Under the pieces are notes generated by a model, which searched no databases, was not told the origin of the DNA, and saw only the letters and a list, made by a program, of their open reading frames with translations. Made by a program: the position numbers and the translations under genes. This document shows positions 15,829-23,366 of a stretch of 64,000 nucleotides of DNA, one piece after another. The DNA comes from Brevibacillus_H sp049846925 (lineage in GTDB: Bacteria; Bacillota; Bacilli; Brevibacillales; Brevibacillaceae), in assembly GCF_049846925.1 (NCBI RefSeq), contig NZ_JBNCMT010000032.1, positions 3,985 to 67,984 on the forward strand, written 5' to 3'. Each line of letters begins with the position of its first letter. The first letter of the stretch is position 1.

Positions 15829-16809
15829 GTGGGATGGGATCTTGCTATGGAGAGAAAAGAAAGCAAAACCATTTATCAGGAAATAATTGAAGCAGGAATA
15901 AGTCGCAGAAAGTTTTTAGACATGTGTTCAGAAGCTGCTGCCATGCTCGCTTTGGATCACTCGCAAACCGATCAGGTCGTCTATGCGCTGGAGACGAGAG
16001 AGAAAGTGCCTGTCATCTGGCTGCATATTCAGGACTGTACTGGTTGTTCTGAATCATTTGTACGATCCAATTATCCTTCAACAAGTTCTTTGATTCTTGA
16101 TACGATCTCGCTAAACTATCATGAGACATTTACTGCTGCTGCGGGAGACGCAACCGAGCATGCGAAAAAGCAGACAATGGAAAAGTACAAAGGGAAGTAT
16201 ATTCTTATAGTAGAGGGGAGTATCCCGTCTCCTGAATTTTTCTTTTCGGCAGGTCAATCCGCATACGAACAAGTGACGGAAGCGGCTGAACATGCGATGG
16301 CGATTCTTGCCGTAGGAAGCTGTTCGGCATATGGAGGAATTGCTGCCGCGTATCCTAACCCGACCGGAGCAAAATCACTGAAAGAAATTCTCCCGGATAA
16401 AACAGTCATACAAGTGCCAGGCTGCCCTCCGATCCCTGAGGTCATTGCAGGTGTAATCGCCCATTGCGCCATTTTCGGTGAGCCTCCTGAAGTCGATCGC
16501 AGAGGACGTCCAAAAGGATACTACAGCAAATCAGTTCACTCGACTTGTGAGCGATTGGATGCGTTCAAAGCAGGGCTTTTCGTGGAATCTTTCGACGACG
16601 AAGGTACCCTCAAAGGCTACTGCCTGTACAAAGTAGGCTGTAGAGGAATCACGACTTTTAATGCTTGTTCATCTGTTTGCTGGAACGATGGACTTAGTTT
16701 TCCAGTTCATTCTGGTAATACCTGTCTAGGGTGTTCGGAAGAGAACTTCTGGGATACAGGGTCGTTCTATGAACCGATGAAAAAGAAAGCAAAAGCCGCA
16801 AGTTCATAA
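15829..16809 (+). CDS. [NiFe] hydrogenase small subunit, without an adjacent large subunit
   Basis: A full-length (326 aa) group 1-like small subunit that should carry three FeS clusters. The ligands are all visible: proximal cluster CTGCSE, GSCSAYGG and PGCPP; medial/distal cluster HSTCERLDAF, CLYKVGC and the C-terminal CSSVCWNDG...CLGCSEENFWD. The N-terminus has a twin-arginine-like motif (SRRKFL) but a weak hydrophobic stretch, and no C-terminal membrane anchor follows. Normally the large (NiFe) subunit is the next gene; here a terminator and an iron-uptake operon follow. GTG 15829 and ATG 15847 are both possible starts. Confidence 0.88.
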   Translation: MGWDLAMERKESKTIYQEIIEAGISRRKFLDMCSEAAAMLALDHSQTDQVVYALETREKVPVIWLHIQDCTGCSESFVRSNYPSTSSLILDTISLNYHETFTAAAGDATEHAKKQTMEKYKGKYILIVEGSIPSPEFFFSAGQSAYEQVTEAAEHAMAILAVGSCSAYGGIAAAYPNPTGAKSLKEILPDKTVIQVPGCPPIPEVIAGVIAHCAIFGEPPEVDRRGRPKGYYSKSVHSTCERLDAFKAGLFVESFDDEGTLKGYCLYKVGCRGITTFNACSSVCWNDGLSFPVHSGNTCLGCSEENFWDTGSFYEPMKKKAKAASS

Positions 16810-16822
16810 ACAAACGAAATGG

Positions 16823-16860
16823 AACTCTCATGCGAGTAATCGTGTGAGGGTTTTTGTTTT
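16823..16860 (+). terminator. Intrinsic terminator after the hydrogenase gene
   Basis: AACTCTCATGCGA/TCGTGTGAGGGTT stem (with G-U pairs) around GTAA, followed by a T-rich tail. Confidence 0.75.
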
Positions 16861-16907
16861 ATCAGAAAAAAGTTTTTTATTCAAGCAGAATTAAAACTGA
16901 TTTTGTC

Positions 16908-16936
16908 TTGACGAAATAAGTGAGAATGAATATCAT
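16908..16936 (+). promoter_or_regulatory. Promoter of the siderophore uptake operon overlapping a Fur box
   Basis: TTGACG, 17-nt spacer, TATCAT. A Fur-like box TGAGAATGAATATCA (16921-16935) lies between and over the promoter elements, so Fe-Fur would block RNA polymerase. Confidence 0.8.
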
Positions 16937-16951
16937 CATAGTAGTTATTAG

Positions 16952-16966
16952 TGAAAATGATTATCA
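16952..16966 (+). promoter_or_regulatory. Second Fur box
   Basis: TGAAAATGATTATCA matches the 7-1-7 Fur consensus TGATAATNATTATCA with one difference. It lies downstream of the likely transcription start. Confidence 0.85.
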
Positions 16967-17018
16967 TTATCGAATAGCTTTCCCTACCTCTCAGTAAGGA
17001 AGCAGAAAAGGAATGGTT

Positions 17019-17978
17019 ATGAAGAAGAGATACCTTTTGCCCCTGCTCGTTCTCTTATCGGTAACTTCACTCTTTGTCGGCGTAAAGAATATTGCGCTTA
17101 CTGACATTTTTCATTTGACTGAAGACCAGGTAGAGACACTTTTCATAAGCAGATTTCCCCGATTAATCAGTATTATTGCTGCTGGGATCAGCCTCAGTAT
17201 TAGTGGCTTGATCATGCAACAACTAAGTAGAAATAAATTTGTTTCACCAACGACTGCCGGAACGGATGATTCTGCCAGGTTGGGAATTCTGGTTGCGATG
17301 ATGCTGATACCTGCTGCCAGCCCGTTGGAGAAAATGGGTGTAGCATTCGTATTTGCACTTGCGGGAACATTGTTGTTTATGAGAATACTCGAAAAGATCA
17401 AGTACAAGGATGCCGTATTTATTCCACTCGTTGGATTGATGTTTGGAAGTGTGATAGCGTCTGTTACCACTTTTTTTGCTTATAAGCACAATCTGATTCA
17501 GAGCATCTCTTCCTGGTTGCAGGGGGATTTCTCAGCCATCATGAAAGGGCGTTATGAGCTGATTTACATAAGCATTCCGCTTGTCATCATCGCCTATCTG
17601 TATGCCAATCGTTTTACCGTTGCGGGAATGGGTGAGGAATTCTCCAAAAACCTGGGTCTTAACTACCAGGCGGTTGTCAACTTGGGAATGATCTTAGTAG
17701 CTCTCATCTCGTCTGTAGTGATGCTTACGGTGGGGATTATACCCTTCCTGGGATTGATCATCCCAAACATAGTTACGCTTTATCAAGGCGACAACCTGAA
17801 GAAAAGCCTTTCTCAAACAGCATTACTAGGGTCAATTTTCGTTTTGGCATGTGACATTCTCGGGCGTCTCATTATTTACCCGTATGAGATTCCGATTGGT
17901 CTCACGGTTGGAGTACTCGGCAGCGGAATCTTTCTTTATATGCTTATGAGGGGAAGGGCCTATGAATCCGAAAGGTAA
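17019..17978 (+). CDS. yclN: Siderophore ABC transporter permease (YclN-like)
   Basis: A FecCD-family permease of about 319 aa with 8-10 hydrophobic spans; it forms the inner part of a ferric-siderophore importer together with the next gene. Family features include RFPRLISIIAAGISLSISGLIMQQL near the N-terminus and GIIPFLGLIIPNIVTLYQGDN, the coupling-helix region that contacts the ATPase. The order permease-permease-ATPase-binding protein and the strong YclQ-like binding protein match the B. subtilis yclNOPQ petrobactin operon. ATG 17019 is preferred over 17013 because AAAAGGA then has a 6-nt spacing. Confidence 0.88.
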   Translation: MKKRYLLPLLVLLSVTSLFVGVKNIALTDIFHLTEDQVETLFISRFPRLISIIAAGISLSISGLIMQQLSRNKFVSPTTAGTDDSARLGILVAMMLIPAASPLEKMGVAFVFALAGTLLFMRILEKIKYKDAVFIPLVGLMFGSVIASVTTFFAYKHNLIQSISSWLQGDFSAIMKGRYELIYISIPLVIIAYLYANRFTVAGMGEEFSKNLGLNYQAVVNLGMILVALISSVVMLTVGIIPFLGLIIPNIVTLYQGDNLKKSLSQTALLGSIFVLACDILGRLIIYPYEIPIGLTVGVLGSGIFLYMLMRGRAYESER

Positions 17979-18906
17979 GATTGGAATTCTTGCAATACTT
18001 GCAGCGATCCTTGTTATTCTGTTTCTTTTTGTGAATGTGGGTAGCAATTGGGGATATGTTTTCCCTCGCAGGGTTGTGAAAATCCTGGCGATGATACTGA
18101 CAGGCATATCAATCGCTTTTTCTACAGCAATTTTTCAAACAATAACCAACAATCGAATATTAACACCTAGTATTCTTGGTCTTGATTCGCTCTATATGTT
18201 GGTTCAAACGTTTGTCATCTTTACTTTTGGTTCGATGAGCTTGACAGTAACCAATGCCAATCTGAATTTCCTGCTTTCTGTCGGGATGATGGTACTGTTT
18301 TCCGCGATTTTGTATCGGATGCTGTTTCGGGAGGAAAAAAGTCTTTACCTGCTGCTGCTGATTGGAGTTATCTTTGGGACTTTATTCCAAAGCGCAACGA
18401 CATTCATGCAGGTGTTGATTGACCCAAATGAGTTTCTCGTCGTTTCGGACCGCATGTTTGCGAGCTTTAACAATATTAATTCTGACCTGCTGTTGACATC
18501 CTTCATTGGATTGCTGCTTGTATTTCTGTATTTCATCCAATTTTACAAGTATCTGGATGTCCTTTCGCTTGGCAGAGAGCAATCGATCAATTTGGGGATT
18601 GATTATGACTACGTAGTAAAACGGTTGCTCATTATCGTTGCCATTCTCACTTCGATCTCGACTGCATTAGTTGGCCCGATTACGTTTCTCGGACTGCTTG
18701 TGGTGAATGTGGCTTATGAATTCCTGAAATCCTACCAGCACAAATACCTCATAACTGGCTCCATCTTTCTGGCGATCGTTGCATTGGTCGGTGGGCAGTA
18801 TCTGGTAGAGAGGGTTTTTTCCTTCACCACAACTATCAGCGTCATTATCAATTTCATTGGCGGTGTCTATTTTATTTATCTTCTTGTAAGGGAGCGAAAG
18901 CCATGA
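17962..18906 (+). CDS. yclO: Siderophore ABC transporter permease (YclO-like)
   Basis: The second FecCD-type permease (314 aa), which should pair with the YclN-like subunit to form the heterodimeric channel. It shows the expected multiple hydrophobic spans, the RVVKILAMILTGISIAFSTAIFQTI opening segment, and GPITFLGLLVVNVAYEFLKSYQHK as the coupling-helix region. The start overlaps the end of the upstream gene by 17 nt behind AGGGGAAGG, indicating translational coupling. Confidence 0.88.
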   Translation: MNPKGKIGILAILAAILVILFLFVNVGSNWGYVFPRRVVKILAMILTGISIAFSTAIFQTITNNRILTPSILGLDSLYMLVQTFVIFTFGSMSLTVTNANLNFLLSVGMMVLFSAILYRMLFREEKSLYLLLLIGVIFGTLFQSATTFMQVLIDPNEFLVVSDRMFASFNNINSDLLLTSFIGLLLVFLYFIQFYKYLDVLSLGREQSINLGIDYDYVVKRLLIIVAILTSISTALVGPITFLGLLVVNVAYEFLKSYQHKYLITGSIFLAIVALVGGQYLVERVFSFTTTISVIINFIGGVYFIYLLVRERKP

Positions 18907-19661
18907 TCGAAGTGAGAAATGTGTCAAAACGATACGGAAATATACACGTTGTCGATCAGGTCACATTACAAATTGACAAAGGAAAAATCACTTCATTTAT
19001 TGGTCCGAATGGTGCAGGAAAAAGCACGCTCCTGTCCATGATTAGCCGATTGATCCAGAAGGATAGCGGAGAAATTCTCATTGAGGGTAAAGAGATAAGC
19101 GAATGGAAAAGTAATGAGCTTGCAAAGAAAATCTCCATTCTGAAACAGTCCAACCATCTCAATATTCGCTTGACGATCAAGGATTTGGTGAGCTTTGGGC
19201 GTTTTCCTTACTCACAAGGAAAACTGACTGATGAAGATAAGAAGTATATCAAGGAGTCCATTCAATTTATGGAATTGCAAGAGATTCAGGACAAATTTAT
19301 CGATCAGTTAAGTGGTGGGCAAAAGCAGCGAGCCTTTATTGCAATGGTTCTTGCTCAAAATACCGAGTACATCTTGCTGGATGAGCCACTGAACAATTTG
19401 GATATGAAGCATTCTGTCCAGATCATGAAAGTGCTGAGAAGGCTGGTCGATGAGCTGGGAAAAACGATCATGCTTGTCATCCATGACATCAATTTTGCTT
19501 CCTGTTACTCGGATACGATCGTGGCGCTGAAGGACGGAAAAGTGGTCAAGGAAGGTACGACCAATGAAATCATTCATTCGCCGACGCTACGGGATGTCTA
19601 TGAGATGGACTTTCAAATTGAAGATATCAATGACAACAAAATATGTGTGTATTACAGCTAG
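18903..19661 (+). CDS. yclP: Siderophore ABC transporter ATP-binding protein (YclP-like)
   Basis: A 252-aa ABC ATPase of the FepC/FhuC type that energises the permease pair. Walker A is GPNGAGKSTL, the Q-loop follows at SILKQSNH, the signature is LSGGQKQRAFIAM, Walker B is YILLDEPLNNLDM and the H-loop is VIHDINFA. The ATGA overlap with the preceding gene shows tight coupling. It acts on the cytoplasmic face of the membrane. Confidence 0.93.
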   Translation: MIEVRNVSKRYGNIHVVDQVTLQIDKGKITSFIGPNGAGKSTLLSMISRLIQKDSGEILIEGKEISEWKSNELAKKISILKQSNHLNIRLTIKDLVSFGRFPYSQGKLTDEDKKYIKESIQFMELQEIQDKFIDQLSGGQKQRAFIAMVLAQNTEYILLDEPLNNLDMKHSVQIMKVLRRLVDELGKTIMLVIHDINFASCYSDTIVALKDGKVVKEGTTNEIIHSPTLRDVYEMDFQIEDINDNKICVYYS

Positions 19662-19670
19662 GTTTAAGCT

Positions 19671-19686
19671 CGATGGTATTCCATCG
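19671..19686 (+). other. Intercistronic hairpin between ATPase and binding-protein genes
   Basis: CGATGG-TATT-CCATCG in the 60-base gap. It lacks a T run; such hairpins often protect or separate the more abundant binding-protein transcript. Confidence 0.45.
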
Positions 19687-19728
19687 GTTTAAATAAATGT
19701 ACATAAATAAAGGGTAGAGGTGAATCAA

Positions 19729-20724
19729 ATGAGAAACAGATTTACGTTCGTATTTGCGCTCATTCTCTTAGCTATGATTTCAGTAGCTTGCGGTGGAGGG
19801 AATGCAGCAAACAATAGTTCACAACCGGCAGCGACGAATGAACCAGCAGCAGCTCCTGCAACTTCCACGCCTGCTCCTGCCGAGACAGAACTAACTATTA
19901 AGCATAAACTGGGGGAGGCCAAGGTTAAGAAAAACCCACAAAAAGTGGTGGTTTTTGATTACGGGGTGTTGGATACGCTTGATGAAATGGGCGTGGAAGT
20001 GACGGCTGTTCCGCAAGCAACGCTTCCGTCCTATCTGGAAAAGTATAAAGATTCCAAGTATGTGAATGTCGGCAGCGTAGTCGAACCTGATTTTGAGAAA
20101 ATCAGCAGTGTACAGCCGGACCTGATCTTAATTTCTGCCAGACAACAAAAAGCGTATGAAGAATTAAGCAAGATTGGTCCAACCATCTTCATGGGTCTGG
20201 ACACAACCAAATACATAGAGTCCTACACAGAAAATGTGAACACACTGGCGAAAATTTTTGACAAACAATCAGTAGTAAATGAAGAGTTGGCGAAAGTGAA
20301 CGATTCCATCAAAAAACTACATGAGAAAGCAGCAGCAACCAAGAAAAATGCTTTGATTATCTTGGCTAACGACGGAAATATCAGTGCTTATGGGCCAGGC
20401 TCACGTTTTGGTCTCATCCATGACGTATTTGGGTTTACACCGGTAGATGACAAGATAGAAGTGTCTACACATGGACAAAGCATTTCATTTGAATATATTG
20501 CAGAAAAGAACCCGGACTATCTGTTTGTCATTGACAGGGGAGCAGCAGTATCTGGCGGAACTCCTTCGGCCAAACAGTTGGTTGAAAATGAACTGGTGAA
20601 AAAGACGAAAGCATACGCCAATGGAGCGATTGTCTATCTTGATCCGAACTACTGGTATTTGTCTGGTGGCGGCTTGATCTCTGTTGCTGAAATGGTGAAA
20701 GAAGTGGAAGCAGGTTTGAAATAG
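19729..20724 (+). CDS. yclQ: Siderophore-binding lipoprotein (YclQ-like, petrobactin type)
   Basis: A surface lipoprotein of about 331 aa with signal MRNRFTFVFALILLAMISVACG (lipobox SVAC) and a Ser/Ala/Pro-rich linker. The mature part is a type III helical-backbone binding protein that follows B. subtilis YclQ closely by eye: KNPQKVVVFDYGVLDTLDEMG, NVGSVVEPDFEKI, PDLILISARQQKAYEEL, GPGSRFGLIHDVFG, STHGQSISFEYI and NYWYLSGGG are all in register. YclQ binds ferric petrobactin and its photoproduct; I infer the same ligand class. The frame also has GTG 19720; ATG 19729 gives a better signal peptide. Confidence 0.9.
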   Translation: MRNRFTFVFALILLAMISVACGGGNAANNSSQPAATNEPAAAPATSTPAPAETELTIKHKLGEAKVKKNPQKVVVFDYGVLDTLDEMGVEVTAVPQATLPSYLEKYKDSKYVNVGSVVEPDFEKISSVQPDLILISARQQKAYEELSKIGPTIFMGLDTTKYIESYTENVNTLAKIFDKQSVVNEELAKVNDSIKKLHEKAAATKKNALIILANDGNISAYGPGSRFGLIHDVFGFTPVDDKIEVSTHGQSISFEYIAEKNPDYLFVIDRGAAVSGGTPSAKQLVENELVKKTKAYANGAIVYLDPNYWYLSGGGLISVAEMVKEVEAGLK

Positions 20725-20746
20725 GGTTGTGAAAGGATGAGTCTGC

Positions 20747-21061
20747 ATGTTCATTGAAACCAAGACCATTTTGGTAAAGGAAGGCAACTCAGAAAAGATC
20801 GTCAGCCGATTCAGTGCAGAAGGCGACATCGAAAAGGCGGAAGGATTCATTGATTTAAGCATTCTCGTCAAGCAAGTCAAGCGCGGAGATGAAGAGGTAA
20901 TCATTCTGGTTCGCTGGGAGTCAGAAGAAGCATGGAAGAACTGGGAAAAAAGCGAGCCTCATCTCGAAGGTCATCGCAGAAGCCGGGGAGTGCCAAAGCC
21001 GGAGTTTGTGATCAGTTCCCAACACAGTACGTATGAAGTAAAAGCAGTTAAAAGCGTTTAG
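20747..21061 (+). CDS. hmoA: HmoA-like heme-degrading monooxygenase (ABM fold)
   Basis: A 104-aa protein of the antibiotic biosynthesis monooxygenase/IsdG-like superfamily. The pattern MFIETKTILVKEG...VSRF...EGFIDLSILVKQVKRGDEEVIILVRWESEEAWKNWEKS...HLEGHRRSRG resembles B. subtilis HmoA, which opens heme to release iron. It starts 22 nt after the YclQ-like gene, behind GAAAGGATGAG, and the terminator lies beyond it, so it very probably belongs to the Fur-controlled operon. This joins siderophore uptake with heme iron release. Confidence 0.85.
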   Translation: MFIETKTILVKEGNSEKIVSRFSAEGDIEKAEGFIDLSILVKQVKRGDEEVIILVRWESEEAWKNWEKSEPHLEGHRRSRGVPKPEFVISSQHSTYEVKAVKSV

Positions 21062-21075
21062 CAGAAATACAAAAG

Positions 21076-21102
21076 AAAAGGACTGTACCCGCAGTCCTTT
21101 TC
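21076..21102 (+). terminator. Terminator of the iron operon
   Basis: AAAAGGACTG/CAGTCCTTTT stem with a six-base loop. Confidence 0.8.
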
Positions 21103-21126
21103 GTGTGCTTTGCCGTACATTTGCAT

Positions 21127-21648
21127 TTATTTATGTCCCAACTGATGAAGCAGTTGAAAAATATGACCTCGATGATGAGCCTCATGCTCAATCAGATGAT
21201 AGATGACCCATTCTGGAGTCACATCGTACTGGGGAAGCACCCGAGGCTTACGCCAATCTGTGATGTCCATTTGCTGAAAATGAGCAAGCAAAATGTTCCG
21301 AACGGTATCAAGGCGATGCCAATGCTGTTCCAGGCTTTCGCCTTCCACATAGACCAATGATTCATCTGCATTGCGGCAATCGAAGGGGAGAAGCTTGAGA
21401 ATCTCAGGCGGAAATTCGGTTTCAAGCACTTCTACATAAAACCAATCAGCTTCAATTAGGGCAATGTGATATAAAAGGGTACCAATTGAATCTAGTCCAT
21501 CCACTTTCATGTCGATGATTTGTTGGCTTACTCCTTGTAACCTGGTTTTGATCGTGCGGCGGACATCCTCCAGACCCCATAACCAACGACCAATTTCGGG
21601 CTCATATCCAGGCAGTGGAGCAATGATGTAAGATTTGCGTTCGGTCAT
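21127..21648 (-). CDS. DinB-family protein
   Basis: A 173-aa four-helix-bundle protein of the DinB/YfiT superfamily. The three metal-binding His residues are expected in the LLYHIALIEADW helix and in the C-terminal HLIEHEAHHRGHIFQLL segment, both present. Members bind a divalent metal and some act as thiol-dependent transferases (bacillithiol or mycothiol), but this protein's substrate is unknown. It is on the opposite strand to the iron operon, with only the terminator between; the methyltransferase gene lies upstream in the same direction about 40 nt away, so the two may be co-transcribed. Confidence 0.88.
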   Translation of the reverse strand: MTERKSYIIAPLPGYEPEIGRWLWGLEDVRRTIKTRLQGVSQQIIDMKVDGLDSIGTLLYHIALIEADWFYVEVLETEFPPEILKLLPFDCRNADESLVYVEGESLEQHWHRLDTVRNILLAHFQQMDITDWRKPRVLPQYDVTPEWVIYHLIEHEAHHRGHIFQLLHQLGHK

Positions 21649-21688
21649 TAATCAAGCCTCCTGTTTTCTTGCATTCTTTCATGGATTA

Positions 21689-22447
21689 TTACTTTTTTCG
21701 TGCTTGAAGGAAAAAACGATGGGACTGAAACTGAATATATCCGTTTTCCTGAATCGTTTGATGAAATTTCTCCAATGGATCCCTGTACTTTTCTACGGTA
21801 AAGTCAGGTATTTGCCACAGGATGGCTTTGAGGTAGTAAATGATCGCACCGACATCATAGAAACGGGCATAAGGGAAAGCTTCTGCAGAGCGCTCAATAA
21901 CGAAGCCAGCCTCTTCCAATTGAGCACAGGCTGACGCAAGATTCCACGTACTGTACATGTGTTCCGCATTTGCCCCCAAGGCGTCATTTAGCTGGATCAT
22001 ATCGAGACCACCAACCTGCTGGGTATAGAAGACCCCTTGAGGTTGCAAAATACGATTCACTTCGGATGGCGAGAATGATTCGTGTTTGTTAATAATCATT
22101 TCAAAATGACTCGAAGGTAGAGGGAGGTGTTCGTCGTCAATTACTTCATAAACCTGAACGTGAAGCGGTTCAAGTCGATTTTTCGCAATCGGAACATTGG
22201 GGGCATACCCTTCAGTAGCACAAGTTAGTGCTGGAAGTGGGATTAATTTGGCCAGATACTCACCACCGCCTGTTCCCATGTCCAGGAGTGAAGTGGTTTT
22301 CCTGAGATCGCCAAGAATTTCACTTGTGTAGCACCAGGACAACGGTTCACTCTGCATTCTGCCCGTATCAGTTATGTACGAAAAGTCCCAACCTTCGAAA
22401 CTTCTGTTTGTTTCCGATAACAAGAGTTCAAATAATTCTTCTTTCAT
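21689..22447 (-). CDS. Class I SAM-dependent methyltransferase
   Basis: A 252-aa Rossmann methyltransferase. The SAM-binding motif I is LLDMGTGGGEYLAKL (about residue 56), followed by the acidic motif II region and the post-motif VFYTQQVGG. The N-terminal extension MKEELFELLLSETNRSFEGWDFSYI recurs in uncharacterised Bacillales methyltransferases. The substrate cannot be inferred. It is the first gene of a possible two-gene unit with the DinB protein; AAGGAGCAACCC lies before the ATG. Confidence 0.88.
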   Translation of the reverse strand: MKEELFELLLSETNRSFEGWDFSYITDTGRMQSEPLSWCYTSEILGDLRKTTSLLDMGTGGGEYLAKLIPLPALTCATEGYAPNVPIAKNRLEPLHVQVYEVIDDEHLPLPSSHFEMIINKHESFSPSEVNRILQPQGVFYTQQVGGLDMIQLNDALGANAEHMYSTWNLASACAQLEEAGFVIERSAEAFPYARFYDVGAIIYYLKAILWQIPDFTVEKYRDPLEKFHQTIQENGYIQFQSHRFFLQARKK

Positions 22448-22951
22448 CTGGGTTGCTCCTTACAAAAAATGTTTATTGCCATTATATAACAGTATTTATC
22501 GCAAAGCGGATAACTTTATATTACTTTGTTTTGTGATAATTCAGAAAAAAACTAGAGCGAAATGGTAACCGAATCGTCATTTACAGGAAATAACTAGTTG
22601 ATCAATCATAGGATAATCAAAACTGATAGCGAGATAGAGTAAAATTGAACGTTTATATTACCAGTTATTACCTCAGTTTTCAACATCCAAAAATCCTTCA
22701 AAACCTTGATATATCAACAAAAAGTGACAGCACATCAAGATGGTAATTTCTGTTTGACATATCATCTGTATTGTTGTATTCTAAATGGGCAGAGATTATC
22801 GTAAATCAATTAAATATAGTGTTTATCGGGAAAATAATTGACGTATTATAAAGATTATCAGCTCGATTTGATGTTCTTTATAATATGTTAATTTTCTATT
22901 TACGATGTAAATGTGATCAGCATATTAATAAATTTTTGGAGGTTTACGTAC
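22448..22951 (+). other. Long AT-rich intergenic region with the cold-shock leader
   Basis: About 500 bases without a gene. The right part contains the csp promoter and a leader of about 160 nt, typical of cold-shock mRNAs. A second TATAAT (22879-22884) has a poor -35. I see no coding frame or repeat in the left half. Confidence 0.6.
22754..22782 (+). promoter_or_regulatory. Sigma-A promoter of the cold shock gene
   Basis: Consensus TTGACA (22754-22759), 17-nt spacer, TATTCT (22777-22782). Confidence 0.75.
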
Positions 22952-23152
22952 ATGCAAACAGGAACAGTTAAATGGTTTAATGCAGAAAAAGGTTTTGGAT
23001 TCATCTCTGTTGAAGGTGGAGACGATGTATTCGTACACTTCAGCGCAATCCAAGGCGAAGGTTTCAAATCTCTTGACGAAGGACAACGCGTTCAATTCAA
23101 CGTTGTTCAAGGCAACCGTGGTCCTCAAGCTGAGAACGTTGTAAAATTGTAA
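22952..23152 (+). CDS. Cold shock protein (CspA/CspB family)
   Basis: A 66-aa single cold-shock domain protein, an RNA chaperone that binds single-stranded nucleic acid. RNP1 is KGFGFISV and RNP2 is VFVHFSAI; the start MQTGTVKWFNAEKGFG is canonical. ATG 22952 follows TTGGAGGT at optimal spacing; the frame reads further upstream but without conservation. The long leader upstream fits temperature-dependent translation. Two terminators in tandem end the transcript. Confidence 0.97.
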   Translation: MQTGTVKWFNAEKGFGFISVEGGDDVFVHFSAIQGEGFKSLDEGQRVQFNVVQGNRGPQAENVVKL

Positions 23153-23166
23153 TCAACTGCAAAGAA

Positions 23167-23199
23167 CGAACTGCTCTTCTAGAGCAGTTCTTTTTTTAT
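23167..23199 (+). terminator. First csp terminator
   Basis: GAACTGCTCT/AGAGCAGTTC hairpin followed by a T7 run. Confidence 0.9.
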
Positions 23200-23208
23200 T
23201 TTTACGAG

Positions 23209-23243
23209 AATCACCAGCCGCTTTCATGCTGGTGATTTTTTAT
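23209..23243 (+). terminator. Second, tandem csp terminator
   Basis: AATCACCAGC/GCTGGTGATT stem followed by a T6 run, placed 10 bases after the first terminator. Confidence 0.85.
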
Positions 23244-23366
23244 TGTTTTCATGGATGTTGTCATTTGTTGTTCATCGTCCGTTCATATTGAGGGTTTACT
23301 ATAGAGCAGCAAGATGATTGATGCAGTGTGTGATAAATTTCTGGCACTGGGGAGGGAGAAGTTCTA

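Noticed and set aside
17962..17978. Overlap of the two permease genes as a frameshift
   Set aside because: Both proteins are full length and the start has its own binding site; it is normal operon overlap.
23340..23366. CTGGCACTGGGGAGG as a sigma-54 -24/-12 promoter before the RND pump
   Set aside because: There is no TTGC at the -12 position, and GGGAGGG is the ribosome binding site of the pump gene.
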